Shown: positions 23,021 to 36,070, counted from the stretch's first letter. The stretch: 64,000 bases of DNA from Galerina marginata (GCA_023014335.1 JAECYW010000003.1:620001-684000), one strand, 5' to 3'. A program made the numbers and translations. The notes: a model not told the origin generated them from the sequence alone.

Positions 23021-25662
23021 ATGTTCCACAATAGCAGGAACTTTCGAATCAATGGGGGCACATTTAACAACCTCTCCGAATATCATGGCCCCGTGCAGTT
23101 CGCCAACCACAAAACTGGTGGGTGTATTTCGCCGTCTATCTGTACAAAAATTGCACGCTTGACTGAACCTGCTCACACCCGTAGGTATGGAGGTTCTTCT
23201 TGAGGCTGCGTCCCCAGGCGCCTTTCATAACTCCGGAGAACGTTTTGATCCACCAAAGTGCTACCCGAACACTCGAGTCGCTGTTCTCGCAAGGATCAAG
23301 GACTGGATCATTGGAACCTTTGGATGGGATGAATACATTATGTGGCTATACGGCCCCGCAGGTGCAGGAAAATCCGCGATCGCGCAAACCATCGCGGAAA
23401 TGTGCCATCAAGATCACATATTATTGGCGAGCTTCTTTTTTTCCAGGTCGGATCCTAAACGGAACAGCGTGAAGACTCTTGCGGCAAGTTTGGCGTATCA
23501 GGTCGCAGTGAACCTACCGCAGGCAAAAAGTCTTATAGAAACTGTTTTCGAGAACGATCCAGCAATTTTTCAGCGGTCGTTTCGAGCCCAATTCAACACT
23601 TTGATTCTTGAGCCACTGATGCGGCTCTACAAAACGTCGACGTTCCCCATTCCACCTCCGTACTTGATGATAATCGACGGGCTAGACGAATGTAATGACA
23701 CGGATGGTCAACGTCACATCCTTGAGACCATCTCCGATGCTCTTTCTCGTTCCAAGGGCTACATTCCTTTGATAATCTTAATTGCCAGTCGGACGGAGCA
23801 AGAGATTTGTCTCGCTTTCGCCGCCCCAGCTCTCGAGAGTGTCACGGCGCAAATTGCCCTAGATGATACATATAAGCCCGAATCCGACATCAGGCAATAT
23901 TTCGAGGGTTGCTTCTCCCAAATTAAGCATACACATCTCCAGAAACGATCCATTCCCGCAGCGCGGCCGACAAACGAAGATATTTCATCACTTGTTACCA
24001 AATCGTCCGGGCAGTTTATATATGCTGCCACTGTCGTCCGGTATATCTCTTGCAGTCGGTATAATCCCACCAAAAACTTGGAAATAATTCTCGGTCTCCG
24101 TCCCGTAAGGAATGATATGCCTTTTGCCGAACTTGACGTCCTGTACAGCAGTATTCTCTCCCACGTCGAGGATATTGATGCAACCTTACGATTATTGGGG
24201 GGAATTCTTCTTTCCAATTCCTGGGATAAAAGTACGAAATTCATGGAGGGACTCATGCTTCTTGATAAGGGTAACGCTACTCGCCTTCTGGCCGATCTGT
24301 CCTCCATTATTATGGTTGATGAGAAAAGCAAAATAAGGGTTCTGCATGCTTCGTTGGGAGATTTCCTTTTGGATCAAGCCAGGTCGAAGGAATACCATAT
24401 CAACCCTGCGGCAATGTTCACGGAGCTTTCTCGTGTTGGTTTACATCATGTTCACCAATACATTGACGGTGAGTACTTCCTTGTGGCAATCTTCCGAAAA
24501 CCGTGCCCTTACACCCACGTATCTTCTCATTAGCACCAGGTGAGGTTTGGTTTGCGTATTGGTGGTTTGAAGAAGCCCAAGCTTTTTTATTCCGCGCAAA
24601 TCCAACGGATGAACTTCTGGAAATGGTTCTTAAAACACCATTTATCCAATGTATATATTCTATGCTCAACTCGGACAACATCAACGAATGGTGGTGTGAT
24701 ACACTAGTGGGTACGCTTCTCCTGGGTCTGAGAGCATCTGTGTGTCTTTTCTTTTTTTATATTCTTAAGGCAGTAATTCATTTCCGACAACCTTCAGGGC
24801 TTCTCCAACGCAGAAGAACTTTATCTCTATCACCGTGGAGTATGGGACCAAATTTTACATGAAAGGCTGTCCAAAATCAAGTCTGATACCATGGTGGACA
24901 CAATTATTGCCTCTGCATTCATCAAACATGAAAACATGTCTGCCTATAACTCTACCAGTGTCCCAGCCACAATGTTCAGCCTTAAAAAATGCATCCTACT
25001 CCCGGTAGATGATCCTGCTTCTCCATTTCTCAAGACTTTGCTGCCAGACATCCTTGGACAAATCTTAGCCACAGTGTTTGATTGTCAAGTATGCACGGTG
25101 GACGACCCAATGTGGTTACAAACCACTTTCTTCCATTATATTGGACCAGAAATGGATACTCGGTACCGAGAGCTTCTGCTGGAATTCCTTGCGGATCCCG
25201 TCCGAGCCGGTAAATACATTCTCGATGGCACAAAATTTGCCACTCTCACCAATACACTCCTGGAGCTCCTTACCCCGTCACGCCATGACAAGAAATATGG
25301 GTAGTAAGTCTCTATAATCATTGAAAGGCAAGCGCACAAGTTAACATATTTTCAGCCTAATGGAGGATGATGCGTATGAGATCTTAAGCGCTGTTCAGGC
25401 GCTTATTCCTCAGGCTGGACCCTACCCAGAGCTCATAGAACTGCTCAACAACTCGGCCCTAATCTTCCCAAATGAATGCCGCAGCGGGCGCTATTCAAAT
25501 AAAACACGAAATTTTCAAGTAACAGTCCGGACATTAGCGAACTACCTGGCGCGAGTCTGCGGTTCTGTACCACCCGGATTTCGAATTACTGTCAAGGGAA
25601 ATTCAATGTGGCAAGAAGAAGATATTTCCTACTATTATGATGCGGATTTAGATAACGAATAA
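23021..25662 (+). CDS. NACHT-domain NTPase (NLR/STAND type), paralog B, complete
   Basis: Five exons: 23021-23117, 23185-24468, 24534-24739, 24798-25303, 25356-25662; 799 residues. Introns are 67, 65, 58 and 52 bp, all GT-AG and phase-consistent. Exon 1 encodes a short Asn/Gly-rich leader (NFRINGGTFNNLSE), then the segment SPGAFHNSGERFDPPKCYP usual before fungal NACHT domains. Walker A is GPAGAGKSAIAQT (about residue 80), Walker B is LMIIDGLDECND (about 205), a sensor-like IASRTEQEI follows, and a winged-helix-like region ends VLHASLGDFLLDQARSK. The C-terminal half lacks recognisable WD40, ankyrin or TPR repeats. An extra 40-residue stretch near 24958-25115 looks like an internal duplication. 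Role inferred from family: an ATP-driven oligomerising sensor in non-self or stress response, cytosolic. Confidence 0.85.
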
Positions 25663-27740
25663 GCCCGACACTTTGCTCTCAATTGTAGTTTGTAAATTGC
25701 ACGAATAGCTTATTTATTTTGAATTCTATCGGGTCATTTTTAAAGTTATTCCTGAATATAAACAGGGTGCACAGTAACATGGCACGCCGACGATGCACGT
25801 CAGATAACAAGAACTTCGTAAATTTTTCTCACCTTGAGTTGGCCGTTCAACTGTGCGAATGACCCAGTCGCCATATGAATCATGATAGACCCGACGCGCG
25901 TGTCTTTACCCAGGCAAAACACTCCTGGGGTACCCAGAATGATCGAATTATCGACGGGGTAGTCAAATATTGGCGATTCCTCCGGCGAGTCTCGAGGGCA
26001 TCGACCGAAACGACTTGAGAGGCAAGCCAAAATGTCGTGAGCTTGAGAAAAGAGTAGACAAACGCGAACAAAGAACTTACAATGGAAAACTCAGGGCGTT
26101 ATTCGAAAGCCATGCGAAACCGTCAACTGAAACGTAGATAATTTGTACTGAGCTGGGAAACCTTTCAGAAACCGGAACCACGACAAGAAAAAGAAACGGA
26201 AGTACGACCCCTGCGATGAGCAACAGACTGTTACCTGGGCTTCAAACCCCTACGACATGTTCGTGGTTGCGTGGTTGTGTCTGAAGGTTGAAGATCAAGA
26301 GGAGCATGGATAAACGGTCAGCCACACCGCGAAAATGAGAGCAAGAGAAAAGGAATACATACTATCGCCATACCGCTGCCCCCCAGCAGATCGTCATCGC
26401 CTCAACCCTCGCTCAACATTTCTGGGGATGAGGACGGATATAGCCTCGCATATCATAGATCGTGCCGCCGCGATGTTGGGATTACTGGCCGGTATGTGCT
26501 AGGAGCTGACAAGGATGACGTTCGGTTTCTTCAGAAAAGAAGACGTCAATAAATTTCATGAGAAGAGATAGAGAGAAATGAATACAAACAGGACGTACGA
26601 GGATCTCTCTGTGTTAAACATAACGTAGCCTGCTCAAGCTGCGATCACCCGTGAGCACCAAGTTACTACGAGAGGTGGGTGATATCAGATGAAGAAAAGA
26701 ATGGATCCGAGAGGACAGGGACGTACCCGATATGCTGAATTCTGAGTTCCAATGGCACAACTCACCAATTTTCGCTGGAAAGGCAAACGATGGTACAAAG
26801 CGCTTAAAGGTGCATACATGAACCTCTCATGACCCAACCAAGTAAGTTCGCATATAATACTATGAGAAAACGCCAAATTGGACCTACAGTACCTCGCTAG
26901 GTTTCCACAATTTACTGAGCGGGAGGCGGTCGGTGGGCGGGCGTCAGACTCTCCTCGTTCTCCCTGTGGCGAGAAAGCAACGGCTTTCGAGCCAGGTCTG
27001 CACGGGAAGAGGTCTGCACGATGCGTAAGAAGACGCGGACGGTCGGAGGCTGATACACGAATTATCAGTGGTACAGAACGGGGAACGGAAGATGGAACAG
27101 AAAAATACGCACCTCCCACGACGAGATGTCCAACTTGATCCTTCTCGTGTTCGTGCATCAGTTGATCGTATTGTGTGCAGGTTTGTGGAGGCGCTTGCTT
27201 CTAAAGACCCGAGTCCTCATGATGCCCCAACTGAGCTCATCGAGGGTGTCATGGCCGTGATCAGGTGCGTGCTGTTGGCATATTTTTTGGCTAGACAACA
27301 TCAGGTTCCAGACACTGCTGATTCTCAGTGTTGGTTTGGAAAGAGAAACGGCAAGCCTGAACGCAAGTCCCTGTCGAATCGGGTGTTGAAATAGCGAACA
27401 AGAGAAGAGGAGTGAAAACATACAATGAGCTGGCTCCTTCGAACATCGGTGGGCTGGGTTTCGCGCCGCTTACTTGTGTGCGCTGTGTCTCTTTGAATAT
27501 TGGCAAACATCGCGGACATGCTTTGCTGGAAGTCGTTGAGGGGATGGAGGTGATCGTCGTGGGCTGCTTGTCCTTTTAGGGAGAGGGTACCTGGGTATGG
27601 TGTCGTCGACTAGTGCCGTCGGAGTCGACAAATACCTCAGCGTCACGAATCGCGATTAATGGCGAAGCAGATGCGCTGGCGTGTCTCAAGGCCGTAAGGA
27701 GAGCCAAAGCCTCTTCGTAAAGTGAAGTAATTGCCAAGCT
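25663..27740 (-). other. Spliced minus-strand companion module, copy 3 (downstream of NACHT B)
   Basis: Aligned by eye with copies 1 and 5. It shares the 3' flank just after the NACHT stop, the intron CTGGG...GAAGTAC at about 26150-26204, the intron ending ACATAC near 26363, the exon frame SMICEAISVLIPRNVERGLRR followed by a stop, and the intron ending ACGCAC near 27112. The intron CTGTCG...AACATAC at about 27370-27423 (GTATGT donor, CGACAG acceptor on the minus strand) is especially clear. Sequence identity looks highest to copy 5, fitting a duplication of the whole NACHT-plus-module unit. Confidence 0.45.
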
Positions 27741-29944
27741 AGTGACCGCCGATACTTTAGGTAGACAATATTGCAGACAAGTCGGCAGAAAACGATTCAG
27801 AACCGACCGATAGGAGCATCAGGACAGGTTTTGTGCACCCAGACTCACTGAGAGAGGATCGAGCGAGGACGGATAGGCAAAGCACGCCTCTGTCTATTTT
27901 TTGCGGATCAACGACTTACATAACGCGTGGATTTCAGGGTGCCGGTCCGTCGCCATCATTTCAGGGTCCGTGCGACCACTCATAAATCACCATCATCCGC
28001 CGCCATTTTCTTTCTTCCTTTTCCCCCCTTGTCGTCTCGTCGCGGTACTCTTTGGAGGATTTACTGAGGAACTCACTTATGGTCTCTAGATGATCAAGCT
28101 TTTGTCATTCTCTCTGGGCGTCGCCTGACGGTGCGAACGATTCTACGCGGTTTTCGAACAGGCTCTTTCCGACGACGACCCCGAGGTTGGTTGACTGAAA
28201 GTTCATGTTGGAATTTTGGCCATGTAAGTATCTGTGTTCGCGGCTGTCTTCGCTATTATTGACCACTTTTGGTACATCTTTAAATAAATCCTTTAACCTG
28301 CATTGAAAGCCACCAATCGTTTCTTCACTGAGCGACTATTCTACGTAGGTCCTCATTTGTAATCTCTTTCGTTTCATTGTCGTAACGCTAAAATTCCTCG
28401 TTTCTCCAGATAGCATCGCTGTCATCTATCCCTTCCAGAGGAAAATGCGCGACCTTGCCGCCTTGGGTGTCTTCAGGTTTGGTTTGTCTCATTTTGTTGG
28501 TCGATTTGGTATCCATCGCTTACGTTCGGGACTAATTTATGACAGTCATAATAACGCAATGGCCAACGAACACCAACAGCCGCCATTCTCACCGGCTGTC
28601 TCTCTCAATAACTCTCAATGAGCGCCGGTCCAAGCCTCGACGCCGTACCCTATCGGTCGATTGACCGTCTTCCTCCATACTCTCGTTGGCCAACGCCATC
28701 GCTCAAGCTTTCTGCCTGATCCCACCCTCGTGCTTTCCTACCACCATCGGAAAGGACCGTCACTCCCCACTCTTCTCATTCATTGTAAGTGCATATATCT
28801 CATTCAATCTCCACTCTCTCTCATTCCTGAAACTCCCCTGGCCCCCAGAACAGTGTCCAGCATTCCTTCCATTTCGTACCGCCTCCGAGTTCGGCCTTAC
28901 TGCCCTCATCCTCGAGACTGCGACACCCAGATCTCGCAGCGCTGCATCGACATTTCCTGCCGCTTATTCATTATCATTATCCTAACCACCCAGTTTGACT
29001 GGTTCGGGTTCAAGGCACTACACCTCGTCATCGCCCTGGAGCAGGCAGGCTGCATCATTCGCACTCGAGAGCAGGTCCTTCATTTTCTTAGAGCTCCAGT
29101 AGCGGCATCTTGCCGATGGACCCCGACCAAGATGCTTATTGATGGCGCCTACATCATCGTGTATAACGATCACATCTCAGAAATGCATGGAACTAGCAAG
29201 CTAGAACACTTTCTTTCCCTTCTCTTGAATGATTTACCATACGTATGTCGTATGTACTACTTGTAGCCTACTCGAGTATATGCGTGGATTTACTTGTTGC
29301 TGTTATACCTTTAGCAGTTCCTGGAGGAACATAGAAATATATTCCTTCTGACCGGGAATTACTCGACGCGACTGCTGTCGTCCTTTTTGTATCCAAGTGC
29401 GTCAATTCAAATTGCCTTTCGACGACGACCAGCTATTTGCCCTCGACTTAAGCCTCAAGATCCCGTCTCGTTCCATGTTATTCCCGCCGCGTTCAAGCTT
29501 AAGCTTGGACTCAGGCCCAAGCTTCAAGTTGCATTCAAGCTGTCGTCATCCCTGCTTTCGTATGTAATCCTGGCTGCATACAGCGACTCGTGGTTATTCG
29601 GTGGGGTTGCGATTTTCTATGGTTCTCCGATACCATTTGACACTGGGTTACAGCAACAACTATACAGAACGAGTTTGCCTGAAGAAGGTTAAAGGTGAGG
29701 TATTCCAGGAGCGCTAGCTCTTGGTAATCACAATCTGCGATTTCCCAATCCATGCAACTGCCTGCCTTCTTGGTCTGCTTAAACTAACGAGAATTAGAAC
29801 GGAACATGCATTCCAGCTAATTAAACTCACCGGAGAAAGGAAAACGAACTTTCGTCGTTCGACCATATTCGTGATTCCATGAATGTAGTCAAGAATAATA
29901 GTAATAGTCAAGAATAGTTTATAGCAGATCGATTAGTTTGGAAA
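27741..29944. other. Unassigned region between two modules
   Basis: Not shared with the other inter-gene intervals. It holds pyrimidine-rich stretches (about 27980-28090, 28740-28870), scattered GT-AG pairs such as a donor GTAAGT at 28788 with CCCCCAG at about 28849, and one 201-codon open frame. No family recognised. Confidence 0.3.
28661..29266 (+). CDS. Unsupported open frame, 201 codons
   Basis: Open from 28661 to the stop at 29264-29266. The second half (residues about 105-195, with FDWFGFKALHLVIALEQAG and MLIDGAYIIVYNDHISEMHG) has a protein-like composition. The first half is low in information and overlaps a possible intron (28788 to about 28849). I recognise no domain. It could be a real exon pair, a gene fragment carried with the duplication, or chance. 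Confidence 0.2.
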   Translation: MTVFLHTLVGQRHRSSFLPDPTLVLSYHHRKGPSLPTLLIHCKCIYLIQSPLSLIPETPLAPRTVSSIPSISYRLRVRPYCPHPRDCDTQISQRCIDISCRLFIIIILTTQFDWFGFKALHLVIALEQAGCIIRTREQVLHFLRAPVAASCRWTPTKMLIDGAYIIVYNDHISEMHGTSKLEHFLSLLLNDLPYVCRMYYL

Positions 29945-30850
29945 CGAGTGCACGACCTACTCGAGTATTTACTGACAGAACCCGAAATTGCTTAAAATAT
30001 AAAGGAGAACTGAGAGCTGTACTTTTCAGTGGATGGAGATGGACGATCACTTGGCAGGGGTACTCAAATATTGCTCATTTCTCTGGCGGAGTTGACGAAC
30101 TTCGAGCGAGTTTTGAGGGCATCTACTCGAGTACCAAAATGATTTGAGAAAGGCAATTTGTACTGAGCCTGCTGTGCATCGAGCCCCCCTTGACTGTCAA
30201 CGAAACGGCTGATGCACAAAGGGACAGAGAAAGAGTAACTGAGCTGGGGAAATTCTCAGAGACACGAACAAGGAAATGAAAAAGGAATGGACATACGACT
30301 TTCGAATAGCTGATTTGGGGCGAGATTCAGGGCACTCGAGTGCGGGTGCCTGTCGCGTAGAGTGATTGGGGTAACGGGAACAGAGAGTAGACCAAAAACA
30401 TACAAAAATATCGCCCCCCCGGAATGGAAGGCTGACATTCTCAGCATCTGCTTGTGAGCCTTCTAACTGTCAACAAACATCGTGTTCATGCTCTGGTGCA
30501 AGGCGTTGAGTGGAGTCGGGGAGGCGATCGTCGAGGGCTACTCGTCCCTGCGAGGACAGATAGTGTCGATGACCAGCCCTGTCGGTCTCGATGAACCTCA
30601 TTGTCGCGTTCGCCACGTCAACTCGAGAGTCGCGGTCACGAATTCCGGAGAACTACTCAGGTAATAGATCAATGAGTAACGTGGTAGAATGGAGTAGAAA
30701 TACCCAGCAGCAATCTGACAAAGCTCGGAATGTGCGTCGAGCAGGCAAGGAACCAGGATTGCTTGAGGATTGCGGCTCATCAATCCGTGCTGGCACAGAA
30801 CACCGTACAGCCGTTGATGCGATCATGTCAATCTAATCTAATCAGTTACT
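29945..30850 (-). other. Spliced minus-strand companion module, copy 4 (upstream of NACHT C), partial
   Basis: Shorter copy matching copy 2. The CTGGGG...GGACATAC intron is at about 30244-30296, the CTGTCGCG...AACATAC intron follows at about 30350-30402, and the block with TGTTCATGCTCTGG (about 30480-30500, CCAGAGCATGAACA on the minus strand) corresponds to the MNATF exon. The middle exons of copy 2 are missing, so this copy is an internal-deletion derivative. Confidence 0.4.
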
Positions 30851-31540
30851 ATCAGTATCGCAAAAAATTCGGCTAGAGTTCTCGACACCTTCCTTCGCAG
30901 CCCCCTTGTCGCCGAATTATGCGCGGCACTGCACTCGTACGACAGGATTCCGTTCATCTTAGACGCACAAACACAGACCCCCCGAGTTCAACTTTGGGGA
31001 TATAATTGCGAAGGTACGGCTCTTTGTTACTTCGCCAACGTTGCGCTTTGTCTGAATCAAACGTTGGGGGTCCTGTGGCCGCTTCCGCTCAATCGCGCTC
31101 TGATAACTATTGGCTGCTACTAGTAGTACTGTGGATGGGACCAGAAATAGATTCCACCTTGCTTCCGAGTTTACTGCATGTTGGAATTTGGAAAAGAACA
31201 GCGTTGCCGGCAGCCTATTTCCACTGCGTCAACCATAAGTGAGCGTCTCATCAGTAATGATGAAGGTGGGAGGAGTATTCCTTAGAGGGCGTTCGTCGGC
31301 TATTTCGCTGTGCTTGCTGTGCTGAATTGTCGAGCAGGATAGACGGATGAACCACAAGAAACAAAAATAGCATGGAACAGCCGTTGGCATGTCCATGGAA
31401 CACAGCCTATCGAAGGACACAGCCATGAGCCCAGCGAGGTGAGCGCGTCTTACCTATTGACTTGCACACCTCTCTGCTTCACTCTTCCACCTCACGATAC
31501 ATTTCTGCCTTACATCTCGCCCATCTTCAGGTTGTGTCTA
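30851..31540 (+). promoter_or_regulatory. Conserved upstream region of NACHT paralog C
   Basis: Diverged duplicate of the region before paralog B, with the same order of matching blocks up to the ATG. No independent gene seen. It probably contains the promoter, by position and co-duplication only. Confidence 0.4.
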
Positions 31541-34127
31541 ATGTTCCGCAATAGCAGGAACTTTCGAATCAATGGAGGCACATTTAACAACCTTTCCGAA
31601 TATTATGGCCCCGTGCAGACTGTGCAATACGCCTATCACAAAACTGGTGGGTGTATTTTTTCCGTCTACTGCGAATGACTTGCATGACCTGGACTGAACC
31701 CACTCATACGCATAGGGATGGACGTTCTTCTCGAGGCTGCATCCCCAGGCGCCTTTCACAACTCCGGAGACCGTTTCGATCCACCAAAGTGCTACCCGAA
31801 CACTCGAATCGCCGTTCTTTCCAAGATCATGGATTGGATCATCGGAAACTTTGGATGGGACGAGTACATTATGTGGTTACACGGGCCTGCGGGTGCTGGA
31901 AAATCCGCGATCGCGCAGACCATTGCGGAAATGTGCAATCAAGATGGAATATTATTGGCAAGCTTCTTTTTTTCTAGGTCGGATTCTAAACGGAACAACG
32001 TCAAGCCTCTCGGGGCAAGTCTAGCGTACCAGGTTGCGGCAAACCTACCGGAGGCAAAAGGTCTCATAGAAGGTGTTGTCATCAACGACCCCGCAATTTT
32101 CGATCGGTCGTTTAAAGTCCAATTCAACGCCTTAATTCTTGAGCCTCTGATGCACCTTTACAAGACATCGACATTCCATCTTCCACATCCGTATTTAATT
32201 GTGATTGACGGGCTAGATGAATGTAATGACCCAAACGGTCAATGCCATATCCTCGACACCATCTCCGATGGACTCTCTCATTCCAAAAACTTTGTTCACT
32301 TGATAATCTTATTCTCTAGTCGAACAGAGCAACAGATTAACCTTGCTTTCACCACCCCGACTCTGAAAGGGGTTACATCACACACTGCACTAGATGATAC
32401 CTATCAGCCCGAATCTGACATCAGGCGATATTTCAACGGTTACTTTTCTCAAATCAAAGAAACCCATCTACAGAAACAATACATTCCAGCAGCGTGGCCA
32501 TCAGCTGCAGATGTTTTATTCCTTGTCACCAAATCGTCTGGGCAGTTTATATACGCCGCCACTGTCATTCGATATATCTCTTCCAGTCGGCATAATCCCA
32601 CACAAAGCTTGGAAATAATTCTTGGTCTCCGTCCTGTAAGAAAGGATATGCCGTTCGCTGAACTTGATGCCCTGTACAGTGATATCCTGTCTCGCGTCGA
32701 GGATATAGGTGCAACCCTGCGCCTTTTGGGTGCAATCATTCTTTCCAACTCCGAGGACAAAAGTACAAGATTCATGGAGGGGCTTATGGTTCTCGACGAG
32801 GGTGATGCTACTCGCCTTCTAGCCGACCTCTCTTCCGTTATTATGGTTGATGAGAAAAGCGAAATAAGGGTTCTCCATGCTTCATTCGGAGATTTCCTTT
32901 TAGACCAAGCGAGGTCGAAAGAATACCATATCAACCCTACGGCGATGTTCACAGAGCTTTCCCATATCGCTTTATTTCGCATTACCCAAATCGGTTTGCT
33001 TCACATTAGCGAGTACGGTGAGTACTTCGTGGTGGCAGTCTCCCGAAAAGTTCGCCCTTACATCCACGTATCTTTTCATTAGCACCAAATGATGTTTTCT
33101 TTGCGTATTGGTGGTTTGAAGAAGCCCAAGATTTTTTGTTCCGCGCAAATCCAACGGATGAACTACGCGAAATGGTTCTTAAAACACCATTTATCCAATG
33201 TATATATTCACTGAACTCGGACGGTGTCTATAAACCGTGTTGTAATACATTGGTGGGTAAGCTTCTCATGGGCTTGAAGACATCTGTTTGTCCTTTCTGG
33301 TTTTATATTTTCAAGGCAGTAATTCATTTCCTATAACCTCCAGGGATTTTCCAACACAGACGAACTCTATCTTTATCATCGTGGAGTATGGGACCAAATT
33401 TTACATGAAAGACTGTCCACAATCAACTCTGATAGCATGGTAGACGCAATTATCGTTACTGCATTCATCAAGAATGAAAATATAGATGTCACTGACTTAG
33501 CCCACGGCTTAGCCAGTGTGTTTAAACTTCAAATGGATAACGCTTACTGGCTACTAACCACTTTGCTCGAATATATTGGCCCATCCATGGATCCTGAGTA
33601 CCAAGAGCTTCTGCTGGAATTCCTTGCAGATCCCATTCGAGCCGGTAAATACATTATCGATGACACAAAATTTGCCCCTCTCACCAAGATACTACTGGAG
33701 TCCCTTGTCCAGTCACGCAATGACGAGGAATATGAAATGTAAGTATCCATAATGATCAGATCGCAAGCGCACAAGTTAACATATTTTTAGGCCAATAACA
33801 TACCAAGCATACTCCATCTTATACGCTGTTGAGGAGATTATTCCTCTGGCTGGACCCTACCTAGCACTCGTAGAACTGCTCAAAAACCCGGCCCTCATCC
33901 TCCCAAATCACTGCTGCATCAATCCCTATACATCTGAACCACGAAATTTTGAAGTAACAGTCCGGACATTGGCGAAGTACCTGGCGCGAGTCTGCGGTTC
34001 AGTACCACCCGGATTTCGAATCACTGTCAAGGGAAATTTATATTGGGGAGAAGAAGATACTTCCTACTATTATGATGCAGATGCAGATTCAGATGACGAA
34101 TATGAAACGGATCCAGATGATGAATGA
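31541..34127 (+). CDS. NACHT-domain NTPase (NLR/STAND type), paralog C, complete
   Basis: Five exons: 31541-31646, 31716-33017, 33083-33285, 33344-33738, 33791-34127; 780 residues, phase exact. Introns are 69, 65, 58 and 52 bp; the third uses the donor GTTTGT. It has the same order as paralog B: Asn/Gly-rich leader (NFRINGGTFNNLSE), SPGAFHNSGDRFDPPKCYP, Walker A GPAGAGKSAIAQT, Walker B VIDGLDECND, SSRTEQQI, and a winged-helix-like LHASFGDFLLDQARSK. It lacks the 40-residue insertion of B and ends with a longer acidic tail (DADADSDDEYETDPDDE). No stops or frameshifts, so it is probably functional. Function is inferred from the family. Confidence 0.85.
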
Positions 34128-36070
34128 GCACGACACTTTGCTCTCAATTGTAGTTTGTAAATTGCATGAATAGCTTATTTATTTGGATTCTACTTGGACA
34201 TTTTTAAAGTTACTCCCGAATATAAAGGCAGTGAATAGCGGCAAGAAACCAGGTAACCTGGCTCGCCAACAATGCACGTAAGATAACAGAACTTTGTAAA
34301 TGGTTCTCACCTCGTGTTTGCTGTTCAATTGTTGGACTACTCCAGTCGCTCAATGATTACAGTCATCGCCGAATACATTTTGTCAGATCTACGCGAGCGT
34401 CTTTAATCAGGAAAAATAACCTACTCGGATGCCCAGAACGACCAAATTGTGGACGACAACTTGGTGGATACTGAAATATCAGTGTCCTACCCAGCGGAAT
34501 TGCCGAACTACAAGCGAGTCTCACGGACGTCCACCAAAACGACTTGAAAGGCAAGCCAAAATATTGTTAGCTTAAGAAACGAGTAGAGAAGCGTAAAGAA
34601 GGAACATACTATGGAACGATCACTACGTTATTCGAAGAAGCATGCTAAACCGTCGACTGAAACGTAAATAATCTGTACTGAGCTGGGGAAACCTTTCACA
34701 AATCGGAACGACGACAAGAAAAAGCAACGGACGTACATGGGCATCAAACTGTTACCCGGGCTTTAATCCCCTACAACAGGTTCGTGGTTGCATTCTTGTA
34801 TCTGAACGTTAAAGATCAAGAGGAGCACGGATAAACGGTCAGCCACACCGCGAAAATAAGAGCAAGAGAAACGAAATACATACTATCGCCATACCGCTTC
34901 CCCTCAGCAGATCGTCACCGCCTCAACCCCCGCTCAAAATATCTGTGGATGAGGCCGGATCTAGCCTTGCATACAATAGACCGTGCCCCCGCGATGTCGG
35001 GATTACTGGCCGGTATGTGCCAAAACTGACAATGATGATGTTCTGTTTCTTCAGGCAAGAAGACATCGATGAATATCATGAAAAAGGATGGAGAGAAATA
35101 TGAACAGGACGTACGAAAATCCCTCGGGTTTATGCATACTTTAGTCTGCGCGAACTGCAATTGCTGTGAATAGAAAGCTACTATTAGAGGTGGGTGATAG
35201 GATATTACGAGAAAATAGATTCGAAAGCACCAGGACGTACCTGATGCCCCGACTTCTAAGCCATGATAGCGCTACTTACCAGCTATCGCTGGAAAGGCAA
35301 ACGAGGGTGGTAAGTGTCCAATTCGAGGTGCTTATATGAACCTGTCACGACCCAACCAGGTAAGTTCGGCACATACAATATATTAGATATGAGAAAATGC
35401 TAAACTGGACCTACCGGCCACGTTACCACAATTTTCTGAGCCGAAGGCCATTGGTGAGCGTGTGTCAGACTCTCCTCATTCTCCCTCGGCGAGAAAGCGG
35501 GGGCTTTCGAGCTATGTATGCACTGGGAAGATGGTTTGGCGCTGCCTAAGAAGACACGGACGGTCGGAGGCTGATAGGCGAATTATCAGTGGTGCACAAA
35601 GGGGAACGGAAGATAGAACAAAAAATACGCACTTCCCACGACACGAGGAGATGTCCAACCTTCTCGCGCTCACCTATCAACTTCGCGTTCAGACTCGCCG
35701 AGCTAAGTACTCGCTTCTATGTAACACCCGTGTCCTCAGGATGCCCCACTGACCGCATGGAGAGTTCATGGCCATGATTAGGCGCGTGCTGTTGCTGTAT
35801 TTTGGGTAAATAACATCGCGTTCTCGACTCTGAAGACTTGCATTGCTGGTTTGGAAGGAGTTACAGCGAGCCCAAACCCTAGTCCCTGTCGAATTAAGTG
35901 TTTGAGGTAGCGAACAAAGGAAGAGGAGTGAGAACCTACAATGACCTGGCTCCTTCGAACATTGGTGTGCTGAGTTTCGCGCCGCTTGATTGTGAGTGCT
36001 GTGAGTCTTTGAAGATTGGAAAATGTTGATGTGTGACGATTCTGGAAGGACTTTTCGGTTCGGCAATCTC
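34128..36070 (-). other. Spliced minus-strand companion module, copy 5 (downstream of NACHT C)
   Basis: Closest to copy 3. Minus-strand exon signals include the frame LQFAQTKVCINPRDF (about 35108-35160), aligned to LQQAQTKVSVTSKSL of copy 1, and SIVCKARSGLIHRYFERGLRR followed by a stop (about 34920-34985). The CTGGGG...GGACGTAC intron lies at about 34683-34736, the intron ending ACGCAC near 35632, and the CTGTCG...AACCTAC intron at about 35888-35939. Frame conservation across copies at matched exon borders is the main reason to think the ancestor was coding. Confidence 0.45.
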
